From: an uncultured Roseicyclus sp.
GTDB taxonomy: Bacteria; Pseudomonadota; Alphaproteobacteria; Rhodobacterales; Rhodobacteraceae
Assembly (NCBI GenBank): GCA_947491935.1
Contig: CANLLF010000004.1
Location: 769,016 to 833,015 of the forward strand
DNA: 64,000 bases
Direction of reading: 5' to 3'
In this document: positions 1 through 9,125 of the stretch, piece by piece
Numbering within the stretch: position 1 is the first letter of the stretch
Layout: each line of letters opens with the position of its first letter
Made by a program: the position numbers and the translations under genes
Notes under the pieces: generated by a model
Databases searched by the model: none
The model's input: only the letters and a program-made list of their open reading frames with translations
What the model was told of the DNA's origin: nothing

Positions 1-829
1 CCGACAGGGCCGTCAGCGCCGGCGCGGAACGGATCTTGCCCGCGCCCGCAACGCCGCCATTCGATTGCATCAAGAGAAGCGGCGCGGGAACGCCTTCGGC
101 GGCGAGTTTCTCCTCGATCCGCCCTACATAATGCGTGACGCCTGGCATCACGACAGCGTTTAGCACCGAGGCCAGTGTCCGCTCGTATTCCCGGACAACG
201 GGCAAAACGTCAGATGATGCCGTGATCGCAATACCGGGCAGAGCGGCGCGCAGGATCTCGGCCACGCGACGTTCATGATCTGGATTGGCAAAGGCGTGGA
301 GCAGGCAGATGGCCACGGAATCCACCTCCATCTCGCGCAGAGCGTCAGCAGCACGTGCAACGCTGTCTTCGTCTAGGGCCTTGGCCACCGTGCCTCCGGG
401 CAGAATACGTTCCGTTACCTCGACGATGCGTGAGGCGGGCACTGGGCGCTCCGGCTTGATCCAGTTGTAGAGGTTGGCCGCACGCGGAATGTCCTGTCTT
501 CCGATCCCAAGCACATGGCGAAAGCCGCGGGTTGTGACCAAAGCGGCCCGTGCGCCCTTGCCTTCAAGGATCATATTCGTGGCGACGGTTGTGCCATGCA
601 GGACCTGACGCAGATCTCCAGGTGCAGCACCCGCCGCGTCAAGCGCCAGCCGCAACCCAGTCAGGAACGCCTCCGATGGATCGTCGGGGCGGGACGGGGT
701 TTTGGCCCGCCAGACTTGTCCGGTTGCGGTGTCTGCAAGGGCCACGTCCGTGAACGTGCCACCGATATCCACCGCAAGTGTCAGTGCCGCGGCCTGTGCA
801 TGTGCGGTCTCTGCACCATCAAAGGACAT
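1..829 (-). CDS. Hydantoinase A / N-methylhydantoinase A family (5' part, runs off the window)
   Basis: This is the amino-terminal part (about 276 residues) of a hydantoinase/oxoprolinase subunit A, which with subunit B forms an ATP-dependent cytosolic enzyme opening hydantoin or 5-oxoproline rings. The start MSFDGAETAH is followed by the nucleotide-binding fingerprint DIGGTFTD at residues 21-28 and by HGTTVATN, both typical of the family. The ATG lies at 829-827 and overlaps the end of the hydantoinase B gene by 11 bases, which points to translational coupling. The rest lies left of base 1. Substrate (hydantoin, N-methylhydantoin, oxoproline) cannot be told from this part. Confidence 0.9.
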   Translation of the reverse strand, partial: MSFDGAETAHAQAAALTLAVDIGGTFTDVALADTATGQVWRAKTPSRPDDPSEAFLTGLRLALDAAGAAPGDLRQVLHGTTVATNMILEGKGARAALVTTRGFRHVLGIGRQDIPRAANLYNWIKPERPVPASRIVEVTERILPGGTVAKALDEDSVARAADALREMEVDSVAICLLHAFANPDHERRVAEILRAALPGIAITASSDVLPVVREYERTLASVLNAVVMPGVTHYVGRIEEKLAAEGVPAPLLLMQSNGGVAGAGKIRSAPALTALS

Positions 830-2633
830 CGAGATACTCCTTGCGGTGGAAGGGTTTGACTTCGGGCCTTGTGGCTCTCAGCCGCGCGGTCTCTGCCTCA
901 TCCACGGACCGACCGGTCACGGCGACCCCGTATTCGCGTGCGGCGGCCTCGGTGCTCACCAATCCGGCAAGCACATCTTCCAGAACCTTGGCAGGCGGCC
1001 GATCAAACGGTTCTCCGTAGCCGCCGCCACCGCCCGTCTCGATGCGGACAATGTCACCTTTCTTGAGCATGGTCCCGTCCGACAAGGGCGGCAGCACCTT
1101 CTCCTCCGGCGTACCGGGATTGATCACGATCCGCCCGGGCGCTCCGGATTTACCACCCTTGATGCCCCAGGGCGGGTTCTCAACCCCATCAATGCGGATA
1201 CCCAGCATCGCGCTGTCGGCGAGGATCTCGTATTCGCGTAGTATCCCCGTGCCGCCGCGAAACGCACCCGGCCCGCCGCTATCCATCACCATGCCGTAGG
1301 TCCGGAAGGATACGGGATAGCCAAGCTCGGTAAATTCGATCGGATAGTTTTCCTGCGCTACGAAATAGACCGCGTCCATGCCATCGGCGAACGCGCGTGC
1401 GCCGTAGCCGACACCGATTCCATCCGCGAGCAGGAACGGGGTCGCACTCCCATCCTCGGCGGTGTAGCTGCCGCGGATCAGGGCAACGACATAGGCGGCC
1501 TGCGCCGCGGGCGCTTGCCCGCCGGCCGCATTCACAAGACCGTTTAGCGTTGCCAGCACCCGCATCATTGTCAGGCCGCGCATGCCCAATGGCGCCGGCC
1601 ATCGTGGCTTCACCAGCGACCCTTCGCGCAACCGCACCTCATCCAGCGCAAGGGGGCCGCCCGCGTTGCAAACCTGCCCCGGCTCCCCGCCCAGATAAAA
1701 CAATCCCAGCGCCATACCGGGGATGGATCGGTTCATCAGGAGATTAACCGGTCCGGGCGCCTGATCATCGGTCTCGGTTGCATCGAAGATGAACCGGTCT
1801 GTCCCGTCCGAACCCTTCTCACGGATGATGGCAAAGCGCAGATGGAAGGGCCCGTTGCCATGGCCGTCGCTATCGATGGCGTCGGTGAAGCGATGTGTGC
1901 CGTAGTCGAACGTCTCTGCCAACCTGCGCCGGACAAGGCGGCGTGTCCGATCCAGAAGCTGCGCAAGCGCATCCTCAAGAACGGCCGGTCCGAACCGATC
2001 CGTTGCCTCCGCCATGCGCTGCACGCCAAGCCGAACGCTGGCCATCAGCGCGCTCATATCGCCCTCGCTTTGTGCGGGGAACCGAGAGTTTCGGTGAAAG
2101 ATCGCGAGCGCCGCATCGTTCACCACACCGGCCTCGATCAGCTTTGTTGGGGGAATGATAATCCCCTCCTGCCAGATCTCGGTGGCGTCCGGGCTGATGG
2201 AGCCGGGGTGCATGCCGCCTATATCGGCAAAATGCGCCCAACTCATGACAAAGGCCACCCGGTGCCCGTTGTGGAACACTGGCGCCAGCAGAACCTGATC
2301 GTTGGAATGGCTCACCGCGCCGTAGGAGCCATAGCAATCGTTGTACCAGTAGAGGTCTCCCTCCTGCATCGTCTCAATCGGGAAATGCTCGAACACAGGC
2401 GTTGTGATGTCGCCGAAGATAGGCACCATCGACCCTACAGCCATCACGCCTTCGCGGTCGAATATCGCGGTGTAGAAGTCCTTCTTTTCGCGGATGAACG
2501 CCGAGATTGCGGTGCGTTCGATCAGCGCCTCCATCTCGCTTTGCGCGGCCTGGATTGCGCCTTGAATGATCTCAAGCGTGATCGGATCACAGATCGGCGC
2601 GGCGGTGATGTCGGGATCAGCGGCGTAGGTCAT
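819..2633 (-). CDS. Hydantoinase B / N-methylhydantoinase B family
   Basis: A 604-residue protein of the hydantoinase B/oxoprolinase family, the second subunit of the ATP-dependent hydantoinase. It has the family's early segment DPITLEIIQGAIQAAQSEM, a central GHGNGPFHL region and the glycine-rich carboxyl-terminal stretch IVRIETGGGGGYGEPFDRP. Length is normal for the family (550-600). It sits three bases after the last ABC-transporter gene and overlaps the hydantoinase A start, so it belongs to the same minus-strand operon. Substrate specificity is inferred only from the racemase and peptide-type transporter in the operon. Confidence 0.93.
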   Translation of the reverse strand: MTYAADPDITAAPICDPITLEIIQGAIQAAQSEMEALIERTAISAFIREKKDFYTAIFDREGVMAVGSMVPIFGDITTPVFEHFPIETMQEGDLYWYNDCYGSYGAVSHSNDQVLLAPVFHNGHRVAFVMSWAHFADIGGMHPGSISPDATEIWQEGIIIPPTKLIEAGVVNDAALAIFHRNSRFPAQSEGDMSALMASVRLGVQRMAEATDRFGPAVLEDALAQLLDRTRRLVRRRLAETFDYGTHRFTDAIDSDGHGNGPFHLRFAIIREKGSDGTDRFIFDATETDDQAPGPVNLLMNRSIPGMALGLFYLGGEPGQVCNAGGPLALDEVRLREGSLVKPRWPAPLGMRGLTMMRVLATLNGLVNAAGGQAPAAQAAYVVALIRGSYTAEDGSATPFLLADGIGVGYGARAFADGMDAVYFVAQENYPIEFTELGYPVSFRTYGMVMDSGGPGAFRGGTGILREYEILADSAMLGIRIDGVENPPWGIKGGKSGAPGRIVINPGTPEEKVLPPLSDGTMLKKGDIVRIETGGGGGYGEPFDRPPAKVLEDVLAGLVSTEAAAREYGVAVTGRSVDEAETARLRATRPEVKPFHRKEYLDVL

Positions 2634-2636
2634 GGG

Positions 2637-3632
2637 TCACGTCTCCGGTGCATGGAGGTGGCAGTGGACGATGCGGTTCTGGATCCGCGTGGGACCGGGA
2701 GCTTCAACCGCGCAGCGGTCAAAGGCGCGCGGGCAGCGATCGCGGAAGGTGCAGCCCGAAGGCGGGTTGCGCGGGTCGGGGGCGCCGCGCCCGATGGGGA
2801 GCGGTTCATGGCTTTGATCCGGGTGCGGCACGGGCACCGCGGCGACAAGCGCCTGGGTGTAGGGGTGAAGAGGATTGGCCACGATGTCTTCGGTGGGGCC
2901 ATCTTCGACGATCCGCCCGAGATACATCACAATGGTCCGTTCACAAACATAGCGCACCAGCGCCAGATCATGGCTGATGTAGATCGCCGTGATCCCCGTC
3001 TTTGCGCGCACGTCGCGGAACACATTCAGCACACCGGCGCGTACCGACACGTCGAGCATCGAGACAGGCTCATCCGCAACCACGAATTCCGGCTCAAGGA
3101 TCAAAGCCCGTGCCATGACGATGCGCTGAAGCTGGCCGCCCGAAAGCTGGTGAGGATAGCGATCCATGAATTGCGCCGCGTCGCCGAGTTTCACCAGCGC
3201 CATGGCGCGTAGGATCCGACCCTCATGCTCCGTTTTGGGAATGCGCGCATTTTCCAGCGGTTCGGCAAGGACGTCGCGGATCGTGAAGCGCGGGTTCAGA
3301 GCCTCGAACGGGTTCTGAAAGATCAGTTGGACACGGCTACGAAAACGTTTCAGAGCATCTCCGCTCAACGCGCTGATGTCCTCTCCGTCAAACTCCACCC
3401 GGCCGCCGGTCGCCTTGTCCAGTCGCACCAGCATCCGGCCGGTCGAGGTCTTGCCACAGCCGCTTTCGCCAAGAAGGCCCACGCTTTCGCCCCGGCGGAG
3501 TTCGAATGTGACGCCGTCGACGGCTTTGACGACGGTGGATCGACCTTGCAGTTGCGCCAAAACCCCGCCGACGGGGAAGTGCAACTCGGCGGCCTCTAAC
3601 TTGATGAGGGGCGGATCCTGGGTATCTCTCAT
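2637..3632 (-). CDS. Oligopeptide/dipeptide ABC transporter ATP-binding protein (OppF/DppF type)
   Basis: A cytoplasmic ATPase of about 331 residues that powers uptake through the neighbouring permeases. Walker A GESGCGKT is near residues 55-62, the signature is LSGGQLQR, Walker B ends in VVADEP, and the carboxyl-terminal oligopeptide-transporter domain carries CTFRDRCPRAFDRC, a cysteine pattern usual in this subfamily. The start chosen (3632-3630) has GGGAGG upstream and overlaps the preceding gene's stop as ATGA. An upstream in-frame start at 3704 would add an unconserved tail. It is the second of two paired ATPases. Confidence 0.92.
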   Translation of the reverse strand: MRDTQDPPLIKLEAAELHFPVGGVLAQLQGRSTVVKAVDGVTFELRRGESVGLLGESGCGKTSTGRMLVRLDKATGGRVEFDGEDISALSGDALKRFRSRVQLIFQNPFEALNPRFTIRDVLAEPLENARIPKTEHEGRILRAMALVKLGDAAQFMDRYPHQLSGGQLQRIVMARALILEPEFVVADEPVSMLDVSVRAGVLNVFRDVRAKTGITAIYISHDLALVRYVCERTIVMYLGRIVEDGPTEDIVANPLHPYTQALVAAVPVPHPDQSHEPLPIGRGAPDPRNPPSGCTFRDRCPRAFDRCAVEAPGPTRIQNRIVHCHLHAPET

Positions 3633-4645
3633 GCCGGAACCTCCCAGGTCTCGGAGGCTACAGCGCGTGCCCTCAATGTCTCTGCCTCGGCAATTCGGTG
3701 ACATGCGGCGAGGTGGTCGCCCTCATAAGGCAGCAGCTCTGGCACGTCCGTCCGGCAGCGCGCCTCAGCAAAGGGGCAGCGGGGCGCAAAGCGGCATCCG
3801 GCGGGCGGATTGGCGAGGTCTGGCGGCGACCCCTCAATGGGTGTCAACTCCCCCGCCGCACCCGCCAGATCGGGAAAGGCATTGCGCAGGCCCATGGTGT
3901 AGGGATGAGCGGGGGCGGTCAGGGTAGCAGCCATCGGGCCGGTTTCCACCACGCGTCCCGCATACATCACGACCACGCGGTCACAGACATAGGCCACCAC
4001 CGAGATATCATGGGTCACGAGGATGACGGAGATCCCCAGCCGTTCCTTCAACTCACGCAGCTGGTCGAGTATCTGCCGCTGCACGATCACGTCGAGTGCG
4101 GTCACAGGTTCATCGGCGATGATCAGCTTCGGATCCAGCGCCAGCGCCAGCGCAATGGCCACGCGTTGCCGCATCCCGCCGGAAAACTGGTGCGGATAAT
4201 CGCCAAGGCGGTTGGTCTCGATCCCCACCCATTCAAACAGCTCCTCGGATCGCTTTCGCGCCGCCGCGCGCGCCATACCTCCCCGGCGCGTCAGCACCTC
4301 GGCCAGTTGGGAGCCCACCGTATAGACTGGATCCAGTGAGTTCATGGCCGATTGCGGGATGAAGGCGATTTCGCGCCAGCGCAGCCCGTTCATCGCCCGT
4401 TCCGACAGGCCCACGATGTCTTGTCCGCAGAACACTGCCTTGCCCCCCGCGATCCGCGCATTCGCCGCCAGAACCCGCGTCAGGGACCGTGCGAGAGTGG
4501 TCTTGCCGCAGCCGCTTTCGCCCACCAAACCCACGATGCTGCCAGGTTGCACATCGAACGTCGCGCCCTCCACGGCAATGATGTCATGGGCACCCACCTT
4601 GTAGGCGATGGACAGGCCCTTGAGGGACAGAAGCGGCTCTGTCAT
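3629..4645 (-). CDS. Oligopeptide/dipeptide ABC transporter ATP-binding protein (OppD/DppD type)
   Basis: A 338-residue ATPase. Walker A GESGCGKT is at residues 42-49, the signature FSGGMRQR follows at roughly residue 157, and LIIADEPVTALD gives Walker B and D-loop. The carboxyl-terminal part CRFAPRCPFAEARC matches the cysteine-containing tail of the OppD/DppD group. It overlaps the permease gene upstream (ATGA at 4642-4645) and the OppF-type ATPase downstream, so the transporter is translated as a coupled set. Cargo is probably a peptide or ring-derived N-carbamoyl compound, from operon context only. Confidence 0.93.
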   Translation of the reverse strand: MTEPLLSLKGLSIAYKVGAHDIIAVEGATFDVQPGSIVGLVGESGCGKTTLARSLTRVLAANARIAGGKAVFCGQDIVGLSERAMNGLRWREIAFIPQSAMNSLDPVYTVGSQLAEVLTRRGGMARAAARKRSEELFEWVGIETNRLGDYPHQFSGGMRQRVAIALALALDPKLIIADEPVTALDVIVQRQILDQLRELKERLGISVILVTHDISVVAYVCDRVVVMYAGRVVETGPMAATLTAPAHPYTMGLRNAFPDLAGAAGELTPIEGSPPDLANPPAGCRFAPRCPFAEARCRTDVPELLPYEGDHLAACHRIAEAETLRARAVASETWEVPA

Positions 4646-5556
4646 CGGTCGAGCTTCGGGAACAGGATCTGCTCATACCCGCGGGAGATGAAGAACCCGG
4701 CGGAGACGATCAGGATGATGAGAAAGCCTGGCGGCACGAACCAGTAATAGGAGCCTTTGGAGAGCGCCTGCGAGGCAAACGCGTCTTGCAACATGTAGCC
4801 CCAGCTAATGGAGTCCGGATCTCCGAAGCCGAGGAAACTAATCGACGCTTCCGTCAGGATGGCCCATCCGATGGCGATGGAGCCATAGAGGAAGGACAGC
4901 GGCAGGACATTGGGCGCGATGTGGCGCAGGATGATCTTCAGATCGGATGAGCCGGAGACGCGCGCAGCCTCCACGTAGACCCGGTTTCGCAGGGTAAGCG
5001 TCTGGCTGCGGATCACTCGCCCCGTGTCGCGCCATAGCACCAGCGCCATGGCGATCACGACGTTCCAGATCGACGGCTCCAAAAAGGCGGCAAGCACGAT
5101 GACGAAAGGCAGGAACGGAATGCCGAACGCGACATCCGCCAGTCTCATCAGGACCGTGTCGACCCAGCCGCCGAAGTAGCCGGCGACGATGCCGACGATG
5201 GAGCCGATCAGCGCAACCATGAACGCCGCCGTCAGCCCGATCAACAAGGCAGAGCGCGCGCCCCAGACGATTTGTGAGAAGATATCGCGGCCAAGGGTGG
5301 TTGTGCCGAGAATGTACCCCTCCGTCCCCGGTGTCAGGTCAGCGGCGAGCGCGAATTCCGAGGTGAACAGGATCTCATTGGGGTCATGAGTTGCGATGTA
5401 GGGTGCGAAGACCGCCATGAGGATAAAGAACAGGTAGATGCCGAGGCCGATAACCGCGAGTGGATCGTGCAGCGGCAGGCGGATTGAGCCAAGCGTGCGG
5501 CGAAGGCGCCCAAACCGGCCCGGTGGTTGGACTTTGGAGGTTACAGCGTCACTCAC
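4642..5556 (-). CDS. ABC transporter permease (DppC/OppC type)
   Basis: A 304-residue inner-membrane permease of the DppC/OppC group. A short cytoplasmic amino terminus precedes the first helix (around VIGLGIYLFFILMAVFAPY); several more helices follow, and the EAA loop EAARVSGSSDLKIILRHI contacts the ATPases. The start codon is GTG at 5556-5554, eight bases inside the upstream permease gene, so the two permeases are translationally coupled. Length is normal (280-310). Confidence 0.93.
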   Translation of the reverse strand: MSDAVTSKVQPPGRFGRLRRTLGSIRLPLHDPLAVIGLGIYLFFILMAVFAPYIATHDPNEILFTSEFALAADLTPGTEGYILGTTTLGRDIFSQIVWGARSALLIGLTAAFMVALIGSIVGIVAGYFGGWVDTVLMRLADVAFGIPFLPFVIVLAAFLEPSIWNVVIAMALVLWRDTGRVIRSQTLTLRNRVYVEAARVSGSSDLKIILRHIAPNVLPLSFLYGSIAIGWAILTEASISFLGFGDPDSISWGYMLQDAFASQALSKGSYYWFVPPGFLIILIVSAGFFISRGYEQILFPKLDR

Positions 5557-6526
5557 GAGTCACCCTTGGGTCGAGGGCGGCATAGAGCAGGTCTGCGACG
5601 AGGTTCATCAGGATCACGACCACCGCGATCATCAAGAACGCGCCCTGCGCCAGCGGGTAGTCTGCGGTAGAGACGGCGCGCACCAATTCACGGCCGAGGC
5701 CAGGCCAGGAGAACACCGTTTCCACGACCACGTTGCCCTGAATTTGGTAGCCAACCGCGATGGCAAAGGATGTCATCACCGGCAAGAGCGCGTTGCGTGC
5801 AGCGTGACGGATCACAACCGAAAATGTCGACAGACCCTTGATCCGCGCCATTGTCACGAAATCCTCGCGCATGACGTCCATCATATTGGAGCGCATCAGC
5901 AACAGCGGAAGACCCTGACTGTAGATCGCCAGTGTCAGGACTGGCAATGTCATGTGCCACCAGAAATCCGCTGAGGTGTAGAGCGCCCACAAGGTATCGT
6001 ATTCGGCGCCCGGTGGCCGTGTGCCACCCGCCGGGAACCACCCCATGCCGAAGCTGAACACCGCAAGCAACAGCATGCCGAGCCAGAATTCAGGCATCGC
6101 GCGGGTCGTCAGGACCAGCGGCACACCGATCTGTTCCACGACCGACCCACGCTTCCACGCGAGGTAGGCACCGGCCAGCACGCCGAAGGCGTAAGCCACG
6201 ATAAGGGAGGTAAAGGTCAGGATCAGGGTGTTTGGCAGAAGCGCGAGCACCCGTTCAGCGACAGGTTGGCGGTAAAAGAAGCTCTCGCCCAGATCGCCCT
6301 GCATCAGATTGCCGAGATAGATCAGATATTGCCGCCAAAGCGGCTGATCGAGGCCAAAGCGGGCCATCAACGCAGCCTGCTGCTCGGGCGTGAAGTTCGG
6401 GTCGATGTAGGCGGCCAGCGGGCTACCCGGCATCAACCGGAACATGAAGAACAGGATGGTGATCACCGCCAATAACACAAACGCTGTCTGCAACAGGCGT
6501 GCGCCAATGACGGTGATCGCCTTCAC
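5549..6526 (-). CDS. ABC transporter permease (DppB/OppB type)
   Basis: A 325-residue inner-membrane permease of the DppB/OppB group. The amino-terminal helix LLQTAFVLLAVITILFFMF is followed by the family's periplasmic GSP motif (RLMPGSPLAAY) and by an EAA loop ARIKGLSTFSVVIRHAARN. The start is GTG (6526-6524) with GGGG about eight bases upstream; the only ATG options would delete the first helix. It pairs with the DppC-type permease and the binding protein encoded 34 bases upstream. Confidence 0.92.
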   Translation of the reverse strand: MKAITVIGARLLQTAFVLLAVITILFFMFRLMPGSPLAAYIDPNFTPEQQAALMARFGLDQPLWRQYLIYLGNLMQGDLGESFFYRQPVAERVLALLPNTLILTFTSLIVAYAFGVLAGAYLAWKRGSVVEQIGVPLVLTTRAMPEFWLGMLLLAVFSFGMGWFPAGGTRPPGAEYDTLWALYTSADFWWHMTLPVLTLAIYSQGLPLLLMRSNMMDVMREDFVTMARIKGLSTFSVVIRHAARNALLPVMTSFAIAVGYQIQGNVVVETVFSWPGLGRELVRAVSTADYPLAQGAFLMIAVVVILMNLVADLLYAALDPRVTRE

Positions 6527-6560
6527 TCAACCAGCCCCTTTTTGTCCGGTTCTGTCAGGC

Positions 6561-8210
6561 TCATTCGCCCAATGTCTCGGACACACCTTCGGGGTAGTGC
6601 AACCGGCCGTCGACCACCTCATAGCCCGCATCTGCCAGCATCTGCTGGGCCAGTTCGATCCCGGCTTCCATGCCTTCGACCGTGGCCTCATTGTGCCAGA
6701 AGCCAAGCGCCGGAGAGACGACCGAATTCGACGGCACGGCGAACCCGCGGAAGGCGGCACCAACGATCAGGCGGCGATCAACCGAGGCCGACAATGCGCG
6801 GCGGAAGGCCGGGTCGTTGAAGGGCGGCCGACGGTGGTTGAAGGCGACATAACGGAAGCCGATGTCAACGGTCGAGACCGCGGTCAGATTCGGATCTTCC
6901 TCGGCGGCTGCTACCACAACGGTCGGATCACCGGGGAAATCGGACAGGAAGTTGATTTCGCCCGAGCGGAGCATGCCAAGTGCCGCTTCGACATTCGGCA
7001 CAATACGCAGGATCCAGCGATCCGCGTTCGGGGCGGCCCAATGCTCGGCGTTGGCTTCCAGCACGACCTCCTCGTTCAGGGTCCAGCTTCCGAAACGGTA
7101 GGGACCGGACCCAATCGGGACCTCTTCCTGATAGGATTCCGCGTTGGTCTCAAGCGTCAATTGCTCCTCGATGACGGGCTCCCAGATATGCATCGGGATG
7201 AGGTTGATCTTGGACAGGCTTGCGGTGAGGAACGGTGCCGACGGCTCGGTCAGCGAGAAGGTGATGTCCATGCCGTCGATGGTGATATCGGCAATGCTGC
7301 CAACGAACGGGCCATACATCGGCGCCTCACCCGAGCCGGCGGCCTCAAACGAGAACGCGACATCTTCAGGCGTCACCGGCATGCCGTCATGCCACATCAT
7401 CCCCTCGCGGAGCGTGACCCTGATCGTGGTGTCGTCGATCCACTCATAGCTTTCCGCCGCCCAGGGTTGCGGCAGACCATCGGGGCCGATCCGCATCAGG
7501 CGGTCATACACCAGTTCCGTGATCCAGCTATCGGTTCCGCCGGAAATATAGAGAGGATTGATCGCCGTCACGTTGTCCGACGAGTTGAGGATGATGTCGG
7601 TGACATCGCCCGCTGGCTCCAGCTGCAGGTAACTCCAGGTGTTGCGAATACCGATGCCGGATTGATCCACTACCGTATCCGGGTTCCAGACAGACGTATT
7701 GAACGCGTAGGTCGATTGCGGGTGCGCGAGCATCATGTTGGGTTGGTCTTCGGCCAACAACGCTTGCGCCGCGCGGACGATATCGCGTCGCTCGTCGGGG
7801 TCGAGTGCCACGCGCTGCTGTTCGACAAGCGCGTCATATTCGGGGTTGTTGTAGCCGATGAAGTTGAAGCCCTGTTCGGCCGTCGTCGAATGGAACAGGT
7901 TATAGACGATCTCGTCGGGGTCCGAGCGTTCGGGGCGGCCGACCATCTGCCAGGCCGTCGTGTCCCAATCATCGCGGCTGAACCAGATAGCCTGGATCAT
8001 CTGCTCCCACGGCATCACCTCGACATTCACATCCAAGCCGAGCCTGCGCCATTCCTGCGCAATCAGCTGGGTAAACTGGAACTCGGCAGGCTGCGCGGCC
8101 TGCGGCCTTGTGACGATGTTGATAGTCCGGATTTCTTCAGCAATCGCAGGTGTCAGCACGGTAGCCGACAGCATGGCGGCAAGTACCGTTGGTCTAAATG
8201 GCAGTGTCAT
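6561..8210 (-). CDS. ABC transporter substrate-binding protein (SBP_bac_5, oligopeptide type)
   Basis: A periplasmic solute-binding protein of about 549 residues in the oligopeptide-binding family. The start at 8210 has AGGAGA eight bases upstream and gives a clean signal peptide (MTLPFRPTVLAAMLSATVL, cleavage after TPAIA). Family traits include the WAAESYEWIDDTTIRVTLR segment and PVTPEDVAFSFEA, typical of SBP_bac_5. It lies between the racemase gene and the permeases. Many members bind peptides, but some bind opines, nickel or heterocycles, so the ligand is open. Confidence 0.9.
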   Translation of the reverse strand: MTLPFRPTVLAAMLSATVLTPAIAEEIRTINIVTRPQAAQPAEFQFTQLIAQEWRRLGLDVNVEVMPWEQMIQAIWFSRDDWDTTAWQMVGRPERSDPDEIVYNLFHSTTAEQGFNFIGYNNPEYDALVEQQRVALDPDERRDIVRAAQALLAEDQPNMMLAHPQSTYAFNTSVWNPDTVVDQSGIGIRNTWSYLQLEPAGDVTDIILNSSDNVTAINPLYISGGTDSWITELVYDRLMRIGPDGLPQPWAAESYEWIDDTTIRVTLREGMMWHDGMPVTPEDVAFSFEAAGSGEAPMYGPFVGSIADITIDGMDITFSLTEPSAPFLTASLSKINLIPMHIWEPVIEEQLTLETNAESYQEEVPIGSGPYRFGSWTLNEEVVLEANAEHWAAPNADRWILRIVPNVEAALGMLRSGEINFLSDFPGDPTVVVAAAEEDPNLTAVSTVDIGFRYVAFNHRRPPFNDPAFRRALSASVDRRLIVGAAFRGFAVPSNSVVSPALGFWHNEATVEGMEAGIELAQQMLADAGYEVVDGRLHYPEGVSETLGE

Positions 8211-8259
8211 TATCAGTCTCCTGTTGGCGTCACATGGACGACGTTGGATGTGCGCGGCC

Positions 8260-9015
8260 TCAGGCAACGCGCATGTCTGAGGCGGTTTTGCCCGCCTTCA
8301 TCTTCGCTGGCGTGGGCCATGCCTTTTTGGAATGGGCCAATCCCATGGAAACCAGCATCTCTGCGTGTTTCACGGCCGCGCGGCCTGCATTGACGACCGG
8401 CACGCCGACTTCCGCGCCGATCTCATCGCCCATGTCGAGGAAAGACATTGTCATGCAGCCAAACAGCAGGGCGTCGGCACGGTCCTCATCGACGCAGGCG
8501 CGGGCGACCTCGATCAGACGTGCCTTGGTGGCGTCCGGATCGTTCATCAACTCAAGCACCGGGATATTCGTGGGGCGGACCGAGGCCAGCTTCGCGCGGA
8601 CGCCCGCGTGGACCGCCAGCATCTCCTGACCCGCGATCAGGCTGTCGAAAATCGTCAGAACGCTGAACTTGTGCCCAAGCCCCGCCGCCAGAAGCATCGC
8701 GCTTTCGCAGGGGCCGATCACGGGCATGGAGACCAACTCCCGCGCGGCCTCAAGCCCAGGGTCGCCGAAGCATCCGATGATCGCGGCATCATAGCCCTGT
8801 GTCTCGCATTCCATGATCAGATCGAGCGTTGGCGGGATGGCCAGCATCTCCTCGTAGGCGGACTCGATCGAGGCTGGTCCGGACGGCACATCAATGACGG
8901 AAACGTCGGTGCCATCGAAAGCCCAGCCATTCATCAGCGCTTCGCGGCGCTGCATTTCGGAGCGCCCCATCGGCCCTTTCGACATCGGCCCCGGCACAAC
9001 ATACGCTATTTTCAT
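8260..9015 (-). CDS. Asp/Glu/hydantoin racemase family protein
   Basis: A 251-residue cytosolic racemase of the aspartate/glutamate/hydantoin racemase family, which interconverts enantiomers by two cysteine bases. Both cysteines are visible: GCFGDPG in the first half and GCMTMS in the second. The start MKIAYVVPGP (9015) has GGGGG ahead of it; an upstream start at 9030 adds only five residues. It is the first gene of the operon, and beside hydantoinase subunits it most likely racemises hydantoins so both enantiomers can be used. The binding protein follows 49 bases later. Confidence 0.85.
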   Translation of the reverse strand: MKIAYVVPGPMSKGPMGRSEMQRREALMNGWAFDGTDVSVIDVPSGPASIESAYEEMLAIPPTLDLIMECETQGYDAAIIGCFGDPGLEAARELVSMPVIGPCESAMLLAAGLGHKFSVLTIFDSLIAGQEMLAVHAGVRAKLASVRPTNIPVLELMNDPDATKARLIEVARACVDEDRADALLFGCMTMSFLDMGDEIGAEVGVPVVNAGRAAVKHAEMLVSMGLAHSKKAWPTPAKMKAGKTASDMRVA

Positions 9016-9036
9016 CGCTAACCCCCGCAAGAACGC

Positions 9037-9055
9037 TGTTTCACTTGGCGAAACA
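9037..9055. promoter_or_regulatory. Inverted repeat, probable IclR operator (divergent promoter)
   Basis: The sequence TGTTTCACTTGGCGAAACA is a 6-7-6 perfect inverted repeat in the 110-base gap between the racemase gene (minus) and the IclR gene (plus). The same form recurs at 9964-9982. Binding by the IclR protein is inferred from position. Confidence 0.55.
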
Positions 9056-9125
9056 ATGTTTTAAAGCAAGTATGCGGCAAAATGATCGCAAAGCAAGCCT
9101 CACGTAAATCGAGTAGAGCCACAAA

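Noticed and set aside
1842..3212. Long plus-strand open frame (456 codons) opposite the hydantoinase and ABC genes
   Set aside because: It is antisense to two clearly conserved genes and exists because of GC-rich codon structure; no family features.
6444..8393. Long plus-strand open frame (649 codons) opposite the binding protein gene
   Set aside because: Antisense shadow of a well-supported gene; composition rich in Arg/His/Asp typical of such shadows.
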